Shown: one piece after another, positions 28,110 to 37,227 of the stretch
How positions within the stretch are numbered: position 1 is the first letter of the stretch
How the letters are laid out: each line of letters opens with the position of its first letter
Assembly (NCBI RefSeq): GCF_900156055.1
Contig: NZ_FTMQ01000002.1
Location: 558,001-622,000, forward strand
DNA from: Rhizobium sp. RU33A
Lineage (GTDB): Bacteria; Pseudomonadota; Alphaproteobacteria; Rhizobiales; Rhizobiaceae
Reading direction: 5' to 3'
DNA length: 64,000 bases
The notes under the pieces: generated by a model
Told to the model about the DNA's origin: nothing
Database searches by the model: none
The model's input: the letters and a program-made list of their open reading frames with translations, nothing else
Translations under genes and position numbers: made by a program

Positions 28110-29312
28110 TCAGTGGCTGCGGGCGGCGACGAGTGCGCGGGCTTTCTCGCGTGCCTTGTTGCGGGTGCGGAGAACGGCCTCGCGGATGCGTGCGCTGCGG
28201 CTGTTGTCGTTGTCGGCGACCGTCATCGCATTGCCGCGCCATTCGAAACCGCTGCCGAACCATGCGGCGACGAAGAGAGCCGGCAAAAGCAGATCACGGG
28301 CGAGCATGGCCGGAACGATCCGCCAGCCGTTCGGCCAGCCATAGGTTCTGGCGAGCAGCACTTCTGCGCCATACCAGGCGGCAAGATAGGTGAGCGGGGC
28401 GAGAAGCGGCAGTGTTCCTGTCGCCGCGAGCGCAATCATGGCTGTCATTGGAAGGGCTGCGCCTGTCAGGATTTCCGGCAGGAAATAGAGCGGGAAAGAG
28501 GCGCGGCGCAGGCGCGCCCAGCGCAGCTGTCGCTTCCAGACGGCGGCGATATCCCGCTTGCCGAGCGGCTGCGGGAAGGGCTCGTGAACGATCCGGACCT
28601 TGAGGCCCGCATTGCGGATCAGCAGTGTTGCGGCGGCATCCTCGGCGACCTCGTCGCCCAGTCGCTCGAAACCACCGAGCTGCGTCATCACGTGACGGTT
28701 GAACAGCATCGATTTGCCCTGAGCAAAGCCGAAGCCACAGGCGTCGGCGAAGAGCTGCCAGCGGGCCTGGAAACTGTCGAGCCAGGCGCTTTCGAGAAGG
28801 GCGCCAGCGTTCTCCGGCTCGGTTCCCGCCGGTGGCGAGCAGACGAGGCCGGTCTGGCTGTCCCAGCGGGCGATCATGCGCTCGATGGTGTCTGCAGGCA
28901 TCAGCACGTTGCTGTCGGTCATGACGATCCAGTCATGGCGGGCGGAGCGCCAGCCCTTGACCACGTTGTTCAGCTTGGGATTGGCGCTGAAGGGATCATC
29001 GCCAACGAGAAGTGTCGATGGGACGTCGGGATGCTCGGCCATCAGGCGACGGGCAAGGGATGCTGCCGGATCGTCGGCTCTCGCGACGCAAAAGAGAATT
29101 TCATAGGTCGGCCAATCGAGCCGGAAGGAGGATGCGAGGCAGCGCTCGAGATTGTTTTCCAGTCCACAGATCGGGCGGATGAGGGTGACCGGCGGGCGCG
29201 GCGTCGGCGCAGCCTCTCGGTTTTTTTGGCGCAGCTTGACGGAGAGGACGACGGCGATGCTTGCAAGCTGTGCGAGAAGCGCGATCGCGGCAAACCAGAT
29301 CAGAAAAGTCAT
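28110..29312 (-). CDS. GT21-type ceramide glycosyltransferase-like protein
   Basis: A 400-residue membrane glycosyltransferase has an N-terminal helix (residues 3-24), a GT-A domain with VTLIRPICGLENNLE, the DSNVLM aspartate and the ED/(Q)xxRW end region (KRQLRWARLRR), then two or three C-terminal helices. The arrangement is that of GT21 ceramide glucosyltransferases; a bacterial member is known in Agrobacterium. Whether the acceptor here is ceramide, diacylglycerol or a hopanoid (HpnI-like) cannot be settled by reading. It is the last gene of the minus-strand run in which DedA is upstream. Confidence 0.78.
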   Translation of the reverse strand: MTFLIWFAAIALLAQLASIAVVLSVKLRQKNREAAPTPRPPVTLIRPICGLENNLERCLASSFRLDWPTYEILFCVARADDPAASLARRLMAEHPDVPSTLLVGDDPFSANPKLNNVVKGWRSARHDWIVMTDSNVLMPADTIERMIARWDSQTGLVCSPPAGTEPENAGALLESAWLDSFQARWQLFADACGFGFAQGKSMLFNRHVMTQLGGFERLGDEVAEDAAATLLIRNAGLKVRIVHEPFPQPLGKRDIAAVWKRQLRWARLRRASFPLYFLPEILTGAALPMTAMIALAATGTLPLLAPLTYLAAWYGAEVLLARTYGWPNGWRIVPAMLARDLLLPALFVAAWFGSGFEWRGNAMTVADNDNSRSARIREAVLRTRNKAREKARALVAARSH

Positions 29313-29393
29313 GGCGAGTCTCCGGATTTTGGTATCCGGTTAGCACCGCAGTGTGACAGTTCGGCGAAGCCTCGCCGGGTGCGCTATGCGGCT

Positions 29394-29993
29394 TCAGTCC
29401 TTGCTGCGGAGGGTGCGAAGCAGTTTGAAACCCAGGAATGCGGCGACGGCACCGGCCGCGAGGAAGCCGCTGATGCTGCCGCTGATTTCGGCAATCTCCG
29501 TGACACTCTCGCTGAAGGCCGCTCCGAGACCGGTATAGAGGCCGACCCAGACCATCTCTCCAAGGAGGCCTGCCAGCGTGAAGCGCGCCCAGGAAAAGCC
29601 TGAGGCTCCGGCCAGCAGGTTAAGATAGGGGCCGAGCGGGGAAAGCAGCCAGCGGGTGAGAAAGACGGCGAGATTGCCGCGTGCATCCATCTCGTGCTGC
29701 GCCCGCTCTATCGCTTTGCGGCGCGCCGGCTCGCGGCTGACGATCGGGACAAGGCGCTGTCCGGCGAGGCGCCCCAGCATGTAGCCGATCTGGTCTCCCG
29801 CCACGGCCGAGGCGAGTGCGACGGCAATGACATAAGCCAGCGTGAAGTCTCCGGCGGCCGCCAATGCGCCCATCAGCATCATGACGATCGAGGCGGGCAG
29901 CGGCGCGCCGAGGCAACTGATGCCGACGACCAGCGCAAGCAGCAGCAGGCCATAGGACGGCAGCGATGCGAGCAGCGTCTCGGTCAGGGTCAT
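29394..29993 (-). CDS. DedA-family membrane protein
   Basis: The 199-residue VTT-domain protein has hydrophobic helices and conserved ASIVMMLMGALAAAG, GDQIGYMLGR and LTRWLLSPLGPYLNLLAG; the last carries the functionally important arginine of DedA transporters, which in E. coli flip undecaprenyl phosphate or aid the proton gradient. It overlaps the upstream gene by four bases (ATGA) and may be cotranscribed with it. Specific cargo is unknown. Confidence 0.85.
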   Translation of the reverse strand: MTLTETLLASLPSYGLLLLALVVGISCLGAPLPASIVMMLMGALAAAGDFTLAYVIAVALASAVAGDQIGYMLGRLAGQRLVPIVSREPARRKAIERAQHEMDARGNLAVFLTRWLLSPLGPYLNLLAGASGFSWARFTLAGLLGEMVWVGLYTGLGAAFSESVTEIAEISGSISGFLAAGAVAAFLGFKLLRTLRSKD

Positions 29994-30349
29994 CTCGCAG
30001 GCCCCTGCCGGCGCAGTTCGGCAAGGGAGGCTTCTATCTCGGCCTTGAACTCTTCAAAGTCCTGGTCACGCTCTTCGGCCAGCCGCTCCAGTGAGGGGCG
30101 TGGGCCATCCTTTGGCGGCGGTGGCAGATCGAGGTCGCGGGCAAGCTTCTCAACCGGCACATGCCAGGAATGGGCGACATAGCCGATCGTCATCCAGGGC
30201 TCGGGCGGGAGGTCCTGGCGTGCGGGGTCGTTCCAGTAGGCCACGAAGAAGATCGTGCGCCCGGCGAAGAAGATTGCAAGCGCCATCGCCAGCAGGAAGG
30301 CAGAGGTCAGAATGCGCTGCCGGCGCCAGAGTTTCAGGAATGACTTCAC
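29990..30349 (-). CDS. Small hypothetical membrane protein coupled to dedA
   Basis: This 119-residue protein has one hydrophobic helix (ILTSAFLLAMALAIFFAGRTIFFVAYW, residues 13-39) then a periplasmic or cytoplasmic tail with PPEPWMTIGYVAHSWHVP and a charged coiled coil rich in glutamate. I do not recognise the family. Its stop overlaps the dedA start by four bases, so it is likely coexpressed and may act with DedA at the membrane. Confidence 0.7.
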   Translation of the reverse strand: MKSFLKLWRRQRILTSAFLLAMALAIFFAGRTIFFVAYWNDPARQDLPPEPWMTIGYVAHSWHVPVEKLARDLDLPPPPKDGPRPSLERLAEERDQDFEEFKAEIEASLAELRRQGPAR

Positions 30350-30447
30350 GGTTCTCTTGTGTGCTCGGGTCGGGTTGAGGTTGACAGGTCCGGTTGCCGG
30401 CTCTCTATCGTCTTAAGGCATGTAAGCGAGAACGAGGAGCGGCGGCA

Positions 30448-31140
30448 ATGGCGGAGGCGGGTGTCAGGCTCGAAGATAGCTGGAAAGCGGTGCTGGGAGA
30501 CGAGTTTGAACAGCCGTATATGCGCAACCTCAAGGATTTCCTGCAGTCCGAAAAGGCTGCCGGCAAGCAGATCTTCCCCAAGGGGGCGGAGTATTTCCGC
30601 GCGCTCGATCTGACGCCGCTCGACGAAGTCCGGGTGGTGATCCTCGGCCAGGATCCCTATCACGGGGCAGGGCAGGCACACGGGCTCTGCTTCAGTGTCC
30701 AACCGGGTGTCCGCATCCCTCCTTCGCTCGTCAACATCTACAAGGAGCTGCAGAGCGATCTCGGCATTGCGCCGGCGCGGCACGGCTTCCTGGAGCACTG
30801 GGCGCAACAGGGCGTACTGCTTCTCAACAGCGTGCTGACGGTCGAGGAGGCGCGGGCTGCTTCCCATCAGGGGCAAGGCTGGGAGCGGTTTACCGATGCG
30901 GTGATCCGTGCCGTGAACGAGGACTGCGAGCATGTCGTCTTCATGCTGTGGGGTTCCTATGCGCAAAAGAAGGCTGACTTTGTCGATCGGTCCCGCCATC
31001 TGGTCTTGAAGGCGCCGCATCCCTCGCCGCTTTCGGCATATAACGGCTTTTTCGGCTGTCGGCATTTTTCGCAAGCCAATGAGTATCTTCTCTCCAAGGA
31101 CAGAAACGCGATTGATTGGCAGTTGCCCAATGAGGCATGA
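30448..31140 (+). CDS. ung: Uracil-DNA glycosylase
   Basis: The 230-residue base-excision repair enzyme removes uracil from DNA. The water-activating aspartate lies in ILGQDPYHG, the DNA loop in HPSPLSAY, and the uracil-binding segment [10 protein letters not shown] is intact. The ATG at 30448 has a GAGGAG site upstream; the longer frame from 30394 would add a basic stretch not seen in the family. It is monocistronic, divergent from the dedA unit. Confidence 0.95.
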   Translation: MAEAGVRLEDSWKAVLGDEFEQPYMRNLKDFLQSEKAAGKQIFPKGAEYFRALDLTPLDEVRVVILGQDPYHGAGQAHGLCFSVQPGVRIPPSLVNIYKELQSDLGIAPARHGFLEHWAQQGVLLLNSVLTVEEARAASHQGQGWERFTDAVIRAVNEDCEHVVFMLWGSYAQKKADFVDRSRHLVLKAPHPSPLSAYNGFFGCRHFSQANEYLLSKDRNAIDWQLPNEA

Positions 31141-31291
31141 GAATGTTCTGATGTTCTACCATCCATCACGGCTTAAGTAGTAATCCGTTATTCTACCTGT
31201 CGGTCAAAATACAGCCTGACGTTTATTGTGCGCTTTATTGCGGACGGGCAAATTGGCGCTGCTTTTTCAATCGTGTTCAGGTCTTCCCTTT

Positions 31292-32566
31292 ATGCAGTCC
31301 GCAATTCCGGTTTCGTCCGTTTGGCGAAGGCCCGTTTCGCCGCTTGTTTGTCGCTGTGAAGAGGGCGATCTCGACCTTGTTATCATCGGTGCCGGGTATC
31401 AGGGTCTTTCGACAGCGCTGCATGCGGCGCGGGCCGGGCTTTCGGTTCAGGTCATCGAAGCCGGCGGGATCGGTGACGGTGCATCCGGGGTGAATGGCGG
31501 CCAGGTGATCCCGGGACTGAAGCAGGATCCGGAAACGCTGCTTGCGCTTTTCGGTGAAGGGACCGGTCGAAGGCTGATTGAGTTTTCGGCGCGGACAGCA
31601 GATTTTGTCTTCGATCTCATCGCCCGCGAAGGTCTCGACGTCGAGCATACGCGTTCCGGCTGGATCCAGGCGGCGCATACCGAGACCGCCATGCAGGCGG
31701 CCGCTCAGCGCAATCGGCAATGGCGGGCGCAAGGGGCGGATGTCGCGCTTCTCAATCCGGCAGAGATTGCGCTCCTGACCGGTGCCGAAGGTTATCGCGG
31801 CGGTTTTCTTGACCGTCGCGCCGGTGTCGTCAATCCGCGGGCGCTCTTGCATGAACTGGCGCGTGTCGCAACGGAAGCCGGCGCGGCGCTTGTTCTGAAT
31901 GATGCCGCCATGTCGCTGCAGAGGGACGGAGCGTTCTGGCAAGTCACAACGCAATCCGGCCGCTCGTTCCGGGCGCCGAAAGTCCTTGTCGCGACCAACG
32001 CCTATTCCAAGGGGCTGGTCCCGAATCTTGCCCAGAGCCTCGTCTGGCTGCATTCCTTCCAGATTGCCACGGATCCGCTGCCGGCGGATTTCGATTTCGT
32101 CTTGCCAAGCGGACAGGCGGTCTCTGACAGCCGGCGGATCCTCGTCTATTATCGCCGCAGCGCAGACGGTCGTCTGGTGCTCGGTGGCCGAGGGGCAATG
32201 CGCGTGCCGCGTTCGAGCGACGACTGGCTGCATCTGGAGCGGGCCATGCTTCGGCTCTTTCCCATGCTTGGCTCGGTGCGGATCGAACAGCGCTGGTTCG
32301 GCCGTGTCGCGATGACGCCCGACCATCTGCCGCATCTTCATGAACCTCATCCGGGACTTCTGATGGCGGCCGGCTGCCAGGGGCGCGGCATCGGGCTAAT
32401 GATGGCGCTCGGTCAGGCTCTCGCGCGGTATCTGGCCGAGGGGAGCCGCGAGGCACTGCCACTGCCGATGACGCCCGTGGTTCCCATTCCGCTGCATCGC
32501 TTCCGGCGTCTCGGTGTCGCTGCTCATCTTGCCTGGTATCGACTGCTCGATGGACTGGAACGCTGA
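31292..32566 (+). CDS. FAD-dependent amine oxidase (OrdL/PuuB-like)
   Basis: The 424-residue DAO-family flavoprotein has DLVIIGAGYQGLSTALHAA for FAD binding and a GASGVNGGQVIPG loop typical of gamma-glutamylputrescine oxidases. CQGRGIGLMMALGQALA is the C-terminal FAD-binding part. It probably oxidises a secondary amine to an aldehyde. The ATG at 31292 is favoured over a TTG at 31226. An aldehyde dehydrogenase follows 111 bases later, a plausible partner for the aldehyde. Substrate is not proven. Confidence 0.82.
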   Translation: MQSAIPVSSVWRRPVSPLVCRCEEGDLDLVIIGAGYQGLSTALHAARAGLSVQVIEAGGIGDGASGVNGGQVIPGLKQDPETLLALFGEGTGRRLIEFSARTADFVFDLIAREGLDVEHTRSGWIQAAHTETAMQAAAQRNRQWRAQGADVALLNPAEIALLTGAEGYRGGFLDRRAGVVNPRALLHELARVATEAGAALVLNDAAMSLQRDGAFWQVTTQSGRSFRAPKVLVATNAYSKGLVPNLAQSLVWLHSFQIATDPLPADFDFVLPSGQAVSDSRRILVYYRRSADGRLVLGGRGAMRVPRSSDDWLHLERAMLRLFPMLGSVRIEQRWFGRVAMTPDHLPHLHEPHPGLLMAAGCQGRGIGLMMALGQALARYLAEGSREALPLPMTPVVPIPLHRFRRLGVAAHLAWYRLLDGLER

Positions 32567-32677
32567 TCCCCGCATTCAGGTTGGGGAAAGCCTGATCACG
32601 CCGTCTTGCATGCTTGCCGTGATCCGGCATGTGACCAATAGTGCCAAACACCTTACTTTCACTCCGCTGGAGCCCGC

Positions 32678-34105
32678 ATGTCCAACCATCTGAAGTTCTT
32701 CATAGACGGTGCGTGGGTCGATCCGCTGGAGCCTGCGGTTCTGGACGTAATCGATCCGTCCACCGAAGAGCCCTTTACGACGATCTCCATCGGCGGACGC
32801 GGCGATGTCGACCGCGCCGTGGCAGCCGCCCGAAAAGCCTTTGCCACTTTCTCGCTGACCGACCGGTCAGAGCGTCTGGCGCTTCTCGAACGCATCCTTG
32901 CTGTTTACAATGAGCGCTTCGACGACATTGCCCAGGCGGTCAGCCGTGAAATGGGGGCGCCGCTTACTTTCGCACGGGACTCTCAAGCCTGGGCCGGACG
33001 AGCGCATCTCGAGGCCACGATTGCCGCCTTCAAGAGCTTCGAATTCATGGAGCAGCGCGGCTCGACCCGCATCGTCAAGGAGCCGATCGGCGTCTGTGCG
33101 CTGATCACGCCCTGGAACTGGCCGCTCAACCAGATCGTCTGCAAGGTTGCGCCGGCTATTGCCGCCGGCTGCACCGTCGTGCTCAAGCCCTCGGAGATCG
33201 CGCCGGTCTCGGGGCTGATCTTTGCCGAGGTGATGGCGGCGGCTGGGACGCCTGATGGGGTGTTCAACCTGGTCAACGGCCGCGGCCCCGAAGTTGGTCA
33301 GGTGATGGCAGGCCATCCCGATGTTGACATGGTGTCGTTCACCGGTTCGACCCGCGCCGGCATCATCGTCGCCAAGACGGCGGCGGATACGGTAAAGCGT
33401 GTGGCGCAGGAACTGGGTGGCAAGTCGGCGAACATCATTCTTCCTGACGCCGATTTCGAAACTGCCGTGCGCAAGGGCGTGGAGGGCTGCTTCGGGAATT
33501 CGGGACAGTCCTGCGATGCGCCGACCCGGATGCTAGTCCCGGCCGATCGCCATGACGAGGCGCTGCATATCGCACGGGAAGCTGCGGACGCTCACACGGT
33601 TGGCGACCCGCTGGCCGATGATACTGTTCTCGGTCCTGTCGTCAGCGACGTTCAATACAACAAGATCCAGCGGCTGATCGAAGTGGGGATCGAAGAGGGC
33701 GCGCTGCTGGTCACTGGCGGTCCCGGGCGGCCAGAGGGTCTGAACCGCGGCTATTACATCCGTCCGACAGTTTTCGGCCATGTGACGCCGGATATGACGA
33801 TCGCTCGCGAAGAGATCTTCGGCCCGGTGTTGTCGATCATGCCCTACGAGACGGAAGAGCAGGCAATCGAGATCGCCAACGACACCGTTTATGGCCTCGC
33901 TGCCTATGTTCAGTCGCAGGATATCGACCATGCGCGGCGGGTTGCAGGGCAGATGCGCGCGGGTTCCGTCTATCTAAACTATCCGGACTGGGACACGTCC
34001 GCGCCGTTTGGCGGCTACAAACAATCCGGCAATGGCCGGGAATATGCCGACTGGGGTATCCACGACTTTCTTGAGATCAAGGGCATCGTCGGCTGGGGCG
34101 CCTGA
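32678..34105 (+). CDS. Aldehyde dehydrogenase
   Basis: The 475-residue NAD(P)-dependent enzyme oxidises an aldehyde to an acid. PWNWPLNQ, the cofactor lysine in VVLKPSEIAP, catalytic glutamate in QELGGKSANI and catalytic cysteine in GNSGQSCDAPTR are all intact, as is EEIFGPVLSI. It has the length of ALDH family members acting on simple aldehydes. It may finish the oxidation of the aldehyde from the preceding amine oxidase. About 260 bases with an EcfG-type promoter follow. Confidence 0.92.
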   Translation: MSNHLKFFIDGAWVDPLEPAVLDVIDPSTEEPFTTISIGGRGDVDRAVAAARKAFATFSLTDRSERLALLERILAVYNERFDDIAQAVSREMGAPLTFARDSQAWAGRAHLEATIAAFKSFEFMEQRGSTRIVKEPIGVCALITPWNWPLNQIVCKVAPAIAAGCTVVLKPSEIAPVSGLIFAEVMAAAGTPDGVFNLVNGRGPEVGQVMAGHPDVDMVSFTGSTRAGIIVAKTAADTVKRVAQELGGKSANIILPDADFETAVRKGVEGCFGNSGQSCDAPTRMLVPADRHDEALHIAREAADAHTVGDPLADDTVLGPVVSDVQYNKIQRLIEVGIEEGALLVTGGPGRPEGLNRGYYIRPTVFGHVTPDMTIAREEIFGPVLSIMPYETEEQAIEIANDTVYGLAAYVQSQDIDHARRVAGQMRAGSVYLNYPDWDTSAPFGGYKQSGNGREYADWGIHDFLEIKGIVGWGA

Positions 34106-34305
34106 GCGGCTTTCCACATCAGCATGACGCCGCCTTTCCTGCTGCGAACGCGCCTTGGACCTCGTGAGTTTCTGCCCTGGATTACCTCGCAGGCGGCTGC
34201 TGTCTAACTGCCACCTGCAGTCAATGTTGCCTCAGTTGTTATCTCTTTGCCTAATTTCTGCCAATTTTTCCAAAGGCTTGCAGTAGAGCCTTAGGACAGG
34301 TGCGC

Positions 34306-34330
34306 GGAACAATTTCGCGTGAAGTCCGTT
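34306..34330 (+). promoter_or_regulatory. EcfG (RpoE2-type) general stress promoter
   Basis: GGAAC at 34306-34310, N16, CGTT at 34327-34330 matches the GGAAC-N16/17-CGTT consensus of alphaproteobacterial EcfG promoters exactly. Transcription should start near 34337, about 30 bases before the ATG of the DUF1236 gene. Confidence 0.8.
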
Positions 34331-34367
34331 CTTTCCGTCAATGGCAGTCAACGGAAAGGATCAAGTC

Positions 34368-34766
34368 ATGAATACGAAGATTATCGCTCTTGGCGCAGTC
34401 GTACTTGGTGCCGTCGCTTCTCCTGTCCTGGCGCAGGAAGGTACGGTCACAGGTGCTGCCGGTGGTGCTGTGACCGGTGCCATTGTCGGCGGTCCCGTTG
34501 GTGCCGCCGTGGGTGGCGTCGTCGGCGCCATTGCCGGCACCGCAGTCGCCCCGCCGCCGGACCGGGTTGTCACCTATGTCCAGCAGCAGCCGGTCCCGGC
34601 CCAGCCGGTCGTGATCGAGCGGCAGGTGGTCGTTGGTGAACCTCTTCCGCAGGAAGTCGTCCTGACGACGATCCCCGAGGATCCGACTTACGCCTATGCC
34701 GTGGTCAACAACCAGCGCGTCATCGTCGACCCGCAGACTTACGTCGTCGTCGGCGTCGTCCAGTAA
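34368..34766 (+). CDS. DUF1236 secreted protein
   Basis: The 132-residue precursor has a Sec signal peptide (MNTKIIALGAVVLGAVASPVLAQ), a glycine/valine/alanine-rich repeat region (GGPVGAAVGGVVGAIAG), and a C-terminal DUF1236 segment with VVIERQVVVGEPLPQEVVLTTIPEDP and YAYAVVNNQRVIVDP. It would be periplasmic or outer-membrane associated; the function of DUF1236 is not established. GGAAAGGA lies seven bases before the ATG at 34368. The upstream EcfG-type promoter predicts induction in general stress. Confidence 0.8.
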   Translation: MNTKIIALGAVVLGAVASPVLAQEGTVTGAAGGAVTGAIVGGPVGAAVGGVVGAIAGTAVAPPPDRVVTYVQQQPVPAQPVVIERQVVVGEPLPQEVVLTTIPEDPTYAYAVVNNQRVIVDPQTYVVVGVVQ

Positions 34767-34847
34767 GCGCCGATTCCCAGCCTTATAAATAAGCAAGCTA
34801 TCGGCCGGCCGCGCAGCGGTCGGTCGCTCAAACCAGGAGGAAATACC

Positions 34848-35222
34848 ATGGACCAACGTCCTGATCCCCGCCTCGACCAGCGTCCGCACGTCACCCAGCA
34901 GACCACTTCTGGCGGCGGCGCGACCTGGGGCATCGCAGTCCTGCTGATCGTGGTGATCGCAGCCGGCGCATACTTCGTCTTCGGTGGCAATGACACTGCC
35001 GAAACGCCTGCTACGCCCGCCACGGAAAGCAGCGCGCCCGCAGCTCCGCCGGCCGATGCTCCGGCCGCTCCGTCGGCTGACACGACTACGCCGCCTGCCG
35101 GTTCTGCAACGCCCCCGGCTGCTGATCCGGTTACCCCGCCGGCCGCAACCGATCCGGCTCCGGCCGCACCTGCTCCGACCGGTGGTGCCACCGATACGCC
35201 GCCGGCGACCACAACACCTTAA
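34848..35222 (+). CDS. Membrane-anchored proline/alanine/threonine-rich protein
   Basis: A 124-residue protein has a polar N-terminus, one membrane helix (GIAVLLIVVIAAGAYFVF, residues about 28-45) and a low-complexity Ala/Pro/Thr/Asp tail of about 75 residues facing the periplasm. No enzymatic motif is seen. It is 82 bases after the DUF1236 gene in the same direction with AGGAGGAA before its ATG, and no terminator was seen between them, so it may share the EcfG-type promoter. A strong terminator follows. Unknown function. Confidence 0.72.
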   Translation: MDQRPDPRLDQRPHVTQQTTSGGGATWGIAVLLIVVIAAGAYFVFGGNDTAETPATPATESSAPAAPPADAPAAPSADTTTPPAGSATPPAADPVTPPAATDPAPAAPAPTGGATDTPPATTTP

Positions 35223-35243
35223 TCGGTGTGCCAATGCACTGAG

Positions 35244-35274
35244 AGGCCGGCCCCTTTGGGGGCTGGCCTTTTTC
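35244..35274 (+). terminator. Rho-independent terminator after the Pro/Ala-rich gene
   Basis: AGGCCGGCCCC-TTT-GGGGGCTGGCCT followed by TTTTTC, 22 bases after the stop codon. Confidence 0.88.
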
Positions 35275-35333
35275 GTGCCGATACGCTTTTCTCTGGACGC
35301 GTGCAGCGCAGCGACAGGACAGGAGAACGTCCA

Positions 35334-36098
35334 ATGGGTGATGAGGGGCTCATGAGCACTGACACAGGTCGCGCACCACGTCTCGTCATCGATCCTTCCG
35401 ACTATCCGGCTGTCTACGCAATCGGTGACGTGCATGGCTGTCTCGATGCGCTTCTGGAGCTGGAAGACATGATCCGCGAGGACGCGCAGTCGATCGAGGG
35501 GCGCAAGCTGATCGTGATGCTCGGCGACTATGTCGATCGTGGCCCGAAATCCGCTGCCGTCCTCTATCATCTCACCGCGTCGCCGCCCTCAGGCTTCGAA
35601 CGCATTTGCCTGCGCGGCAATCACGACGATGCCTTCCTCGCCTTTCTCGACGGTGATCCGGCCGGTGACTGGGTGCTCGACCATGGTGCGGAGACGACCT
35701 TGGCCTCCTATGGGGTCGAGGTAGACGGCTTCAACCTGCCTGCGGGCCGATTTGCATTACGCGAGGCCATTAGGAATGCAGTTCCCAGCAGCCATGTGGC
35801 GTTTCTCCGCTCGCTGCCGGTGCTGCTCACCATGGGTACGGATGTCTTCGCCCATGCCGGTCTAAAGCCGGGACGACCGCTTTCCGAGCAGACCGATGAC
35901 GATCTCATGTGGATCAGGCGATCCTTCCTCGATCTCGGTCCTGGCCTGCCTGTGCGTGTCTTTCACGGGCATACGCCGATGCGGGAAGCCCATGTCGGTC
36001 CGGATCGGGTCAGTCTCGACACGCATTGCTATCGCAGCGGGCGGCTGACAGCGGCGCGTGTTGTTGCTGGAGACGTGACAATCCTCTCGGTCGGCTAA
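35334..36098 (+). CDS. Serine/threonine phosphatase-type metallophosphoesterase
   Basis: The 254-residue PPP-type enzyme has GDVHGC, GDYVDRGP, GNHDD, HAGLKPG and HGHTPM, the full metal-ligand series of PP2A-like protein phosphatases and diadenosine tetraphosphatases. CAGGAGAA lies eight bases before the ATG at 35334; a second ATG at 35352 is possible. Protein or nucleotide substrate cannot be told by eye. It is convergent with the EamA transporter. Confidence 0.87.
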   Translation: MGDEGLMSTDTGRAPRLVIDPSDYPAVYAIGDVHGCLDALLELEDMIREDAQSIEGRKLIVMLGDYVDRGPKSAAVLYHLTASPPSGFERICLRGNHDDAFLAFLDGDPAGDWVLDHGAETTLASYGVEVDGFNLPAGRFALREAIRNAVPSSHVAFLRSLPVLLTMGTDVFAHAGLKPGRPLSEQTDDDLMWIRRSFLDLGPGLPVRVFHGHTPMREAHVGPDRVSLDTHCYRSGRLTAARVVAGDVTILSVG

Positions 36099-36113
36099 CC
36101 TTGCTTGAGCTTG

Positions 36114-37013
36114 TCAGCGCGGAGCCTTGTCAGGGGCAGGCTTGCCCCATTCGGCGATGGCGATGCCGCCGAGAACGAGAACCAGCGCCACGACATGGAA
36201 GACTTCCAGCTTTTCGCCGAGAATGGTGACCGATAGCAGCGTGCCGAAGACCGGCACGAGATTGATGAAGAGGCCGGCGCGGTTGGCGCCGATGCCTTCG
36301 ACGCCCTTGATGTAGAGGATCTGGGAGATCAACGAGGGGAACAGCCCGGCATAGAGTATGATCAGCCAGCCGCGTGTATCGGGCAGGATGAGTTCGCCTC
36401 GGCCCGCTTCCCACCAGAGAAGCGGCAGACAGGTAACGGCGGCGGCGAGTGCCGGCACCGCCATCAGGCTCTTCCAGTGGACGGGCGGCTTCCAGCGTAA
36501 AGACACGGTGTAGATGGCGTAAGCGATGCCGGCAAACAGCATCAGCAGATCGCCATAATTCAGCGTTAGGGTGAGCAAGGTCTGGAGATCGCCATGGGAG
36601 GCGGTGACGGCAGCCCCTATGAAGCTGATCATGAAGCCCAGGATCTGGACCGCGGAGACGGCAATGCGAAACAGCAGGAAGTTGATGACGAAGATCAGGA
36701 CCGGGATGGCGCCTTGTTCGATCGCGCCATTCACGGCGCTCGTATACTTGAGCGCCGTGTAAAGGAAGCCGTTGAAGGCGGCATAGCCCACCGCGCCGTA
36801 GAAGATCAGAAGCTTCCAGTTGGCTTTCAGGACCTCCCAGTCCTTGCGGATCTGCGGGATTGCAATCGATGCGATGACAAGGGTCGCGAGCGCCCAGCGG
36901 CCAAAGCTCAGAACCATCGGGCTCACATGACCAAGTGCGAGCTTGCCGGCGATGGTGTTGCCGCCCCAGAGCAGAGTGGTGATGACGAGAAACGTGTAAG
37001 CGCGAATGGGCAA
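36114..37013 (-). CDS. DMT/EamA-family transporter
   Basis: A 299-residue inner-membrane protein has ten transmembrane helices in two EamA repeats (first LLWGGNTIAGKLALG, later FAGIAYAIYTVSLRW). Such carriers export amino acids or metabolites. A TTG start at 37013 gives the family N-terminus (MPIRAYTFLVI) with AGGGAAGAG upstream; the frame stays open to 37211 and a GTG near 37118 is an alternative that would add a non-conserved tail. Substrate not predicted. Divergent from purA. Confidence 0.8.
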   Translation of the reverse strand: MPIRAYTFLVITTLLWGGNTIAGKLALGHVSPMVLSFGRWALATLVIASIAIPQIRKDWEVLKANWKLLIFYGAVGYAAFNGFLYTALKYTSAVNGAIEQGAIPVLIFVINFLLFRIAVSAVQILGFMISFIGAAVTASHGDLQTLLTLTLNYGDLLMLFAGIAYAIYTVSLRWKPPVHWKSLMAVPALAAAVTCLPLLWWEAGRGELILPDTRGWLIILYAGLFPSLISQILYIKGVEGIGANRAGLFINLVPVFGTLLSVTILGEKLEVFHVVALVLVLGGIAIAEWGKPAPDKAPR

Positions 37014-37227
37014 AGGCGGCTCTTCCCTGCATGCGGAGGCCGCTGCCGAACCCGTCTCCTCCCGGTCCGTCACGGCGCGAATTGCCTCCGAAATAGGCGA
37101 GGGGGGGTGGTTTGTCACGTAAAAAGCCAAATCGCCCGTCAAGACGGGTCGATTTCCCAAAAACAACACAGTATAGATGCGCGGGTTTGGGTAGGCGCAG
37201 GCACTGCGCAATATACAGGATTATGTG

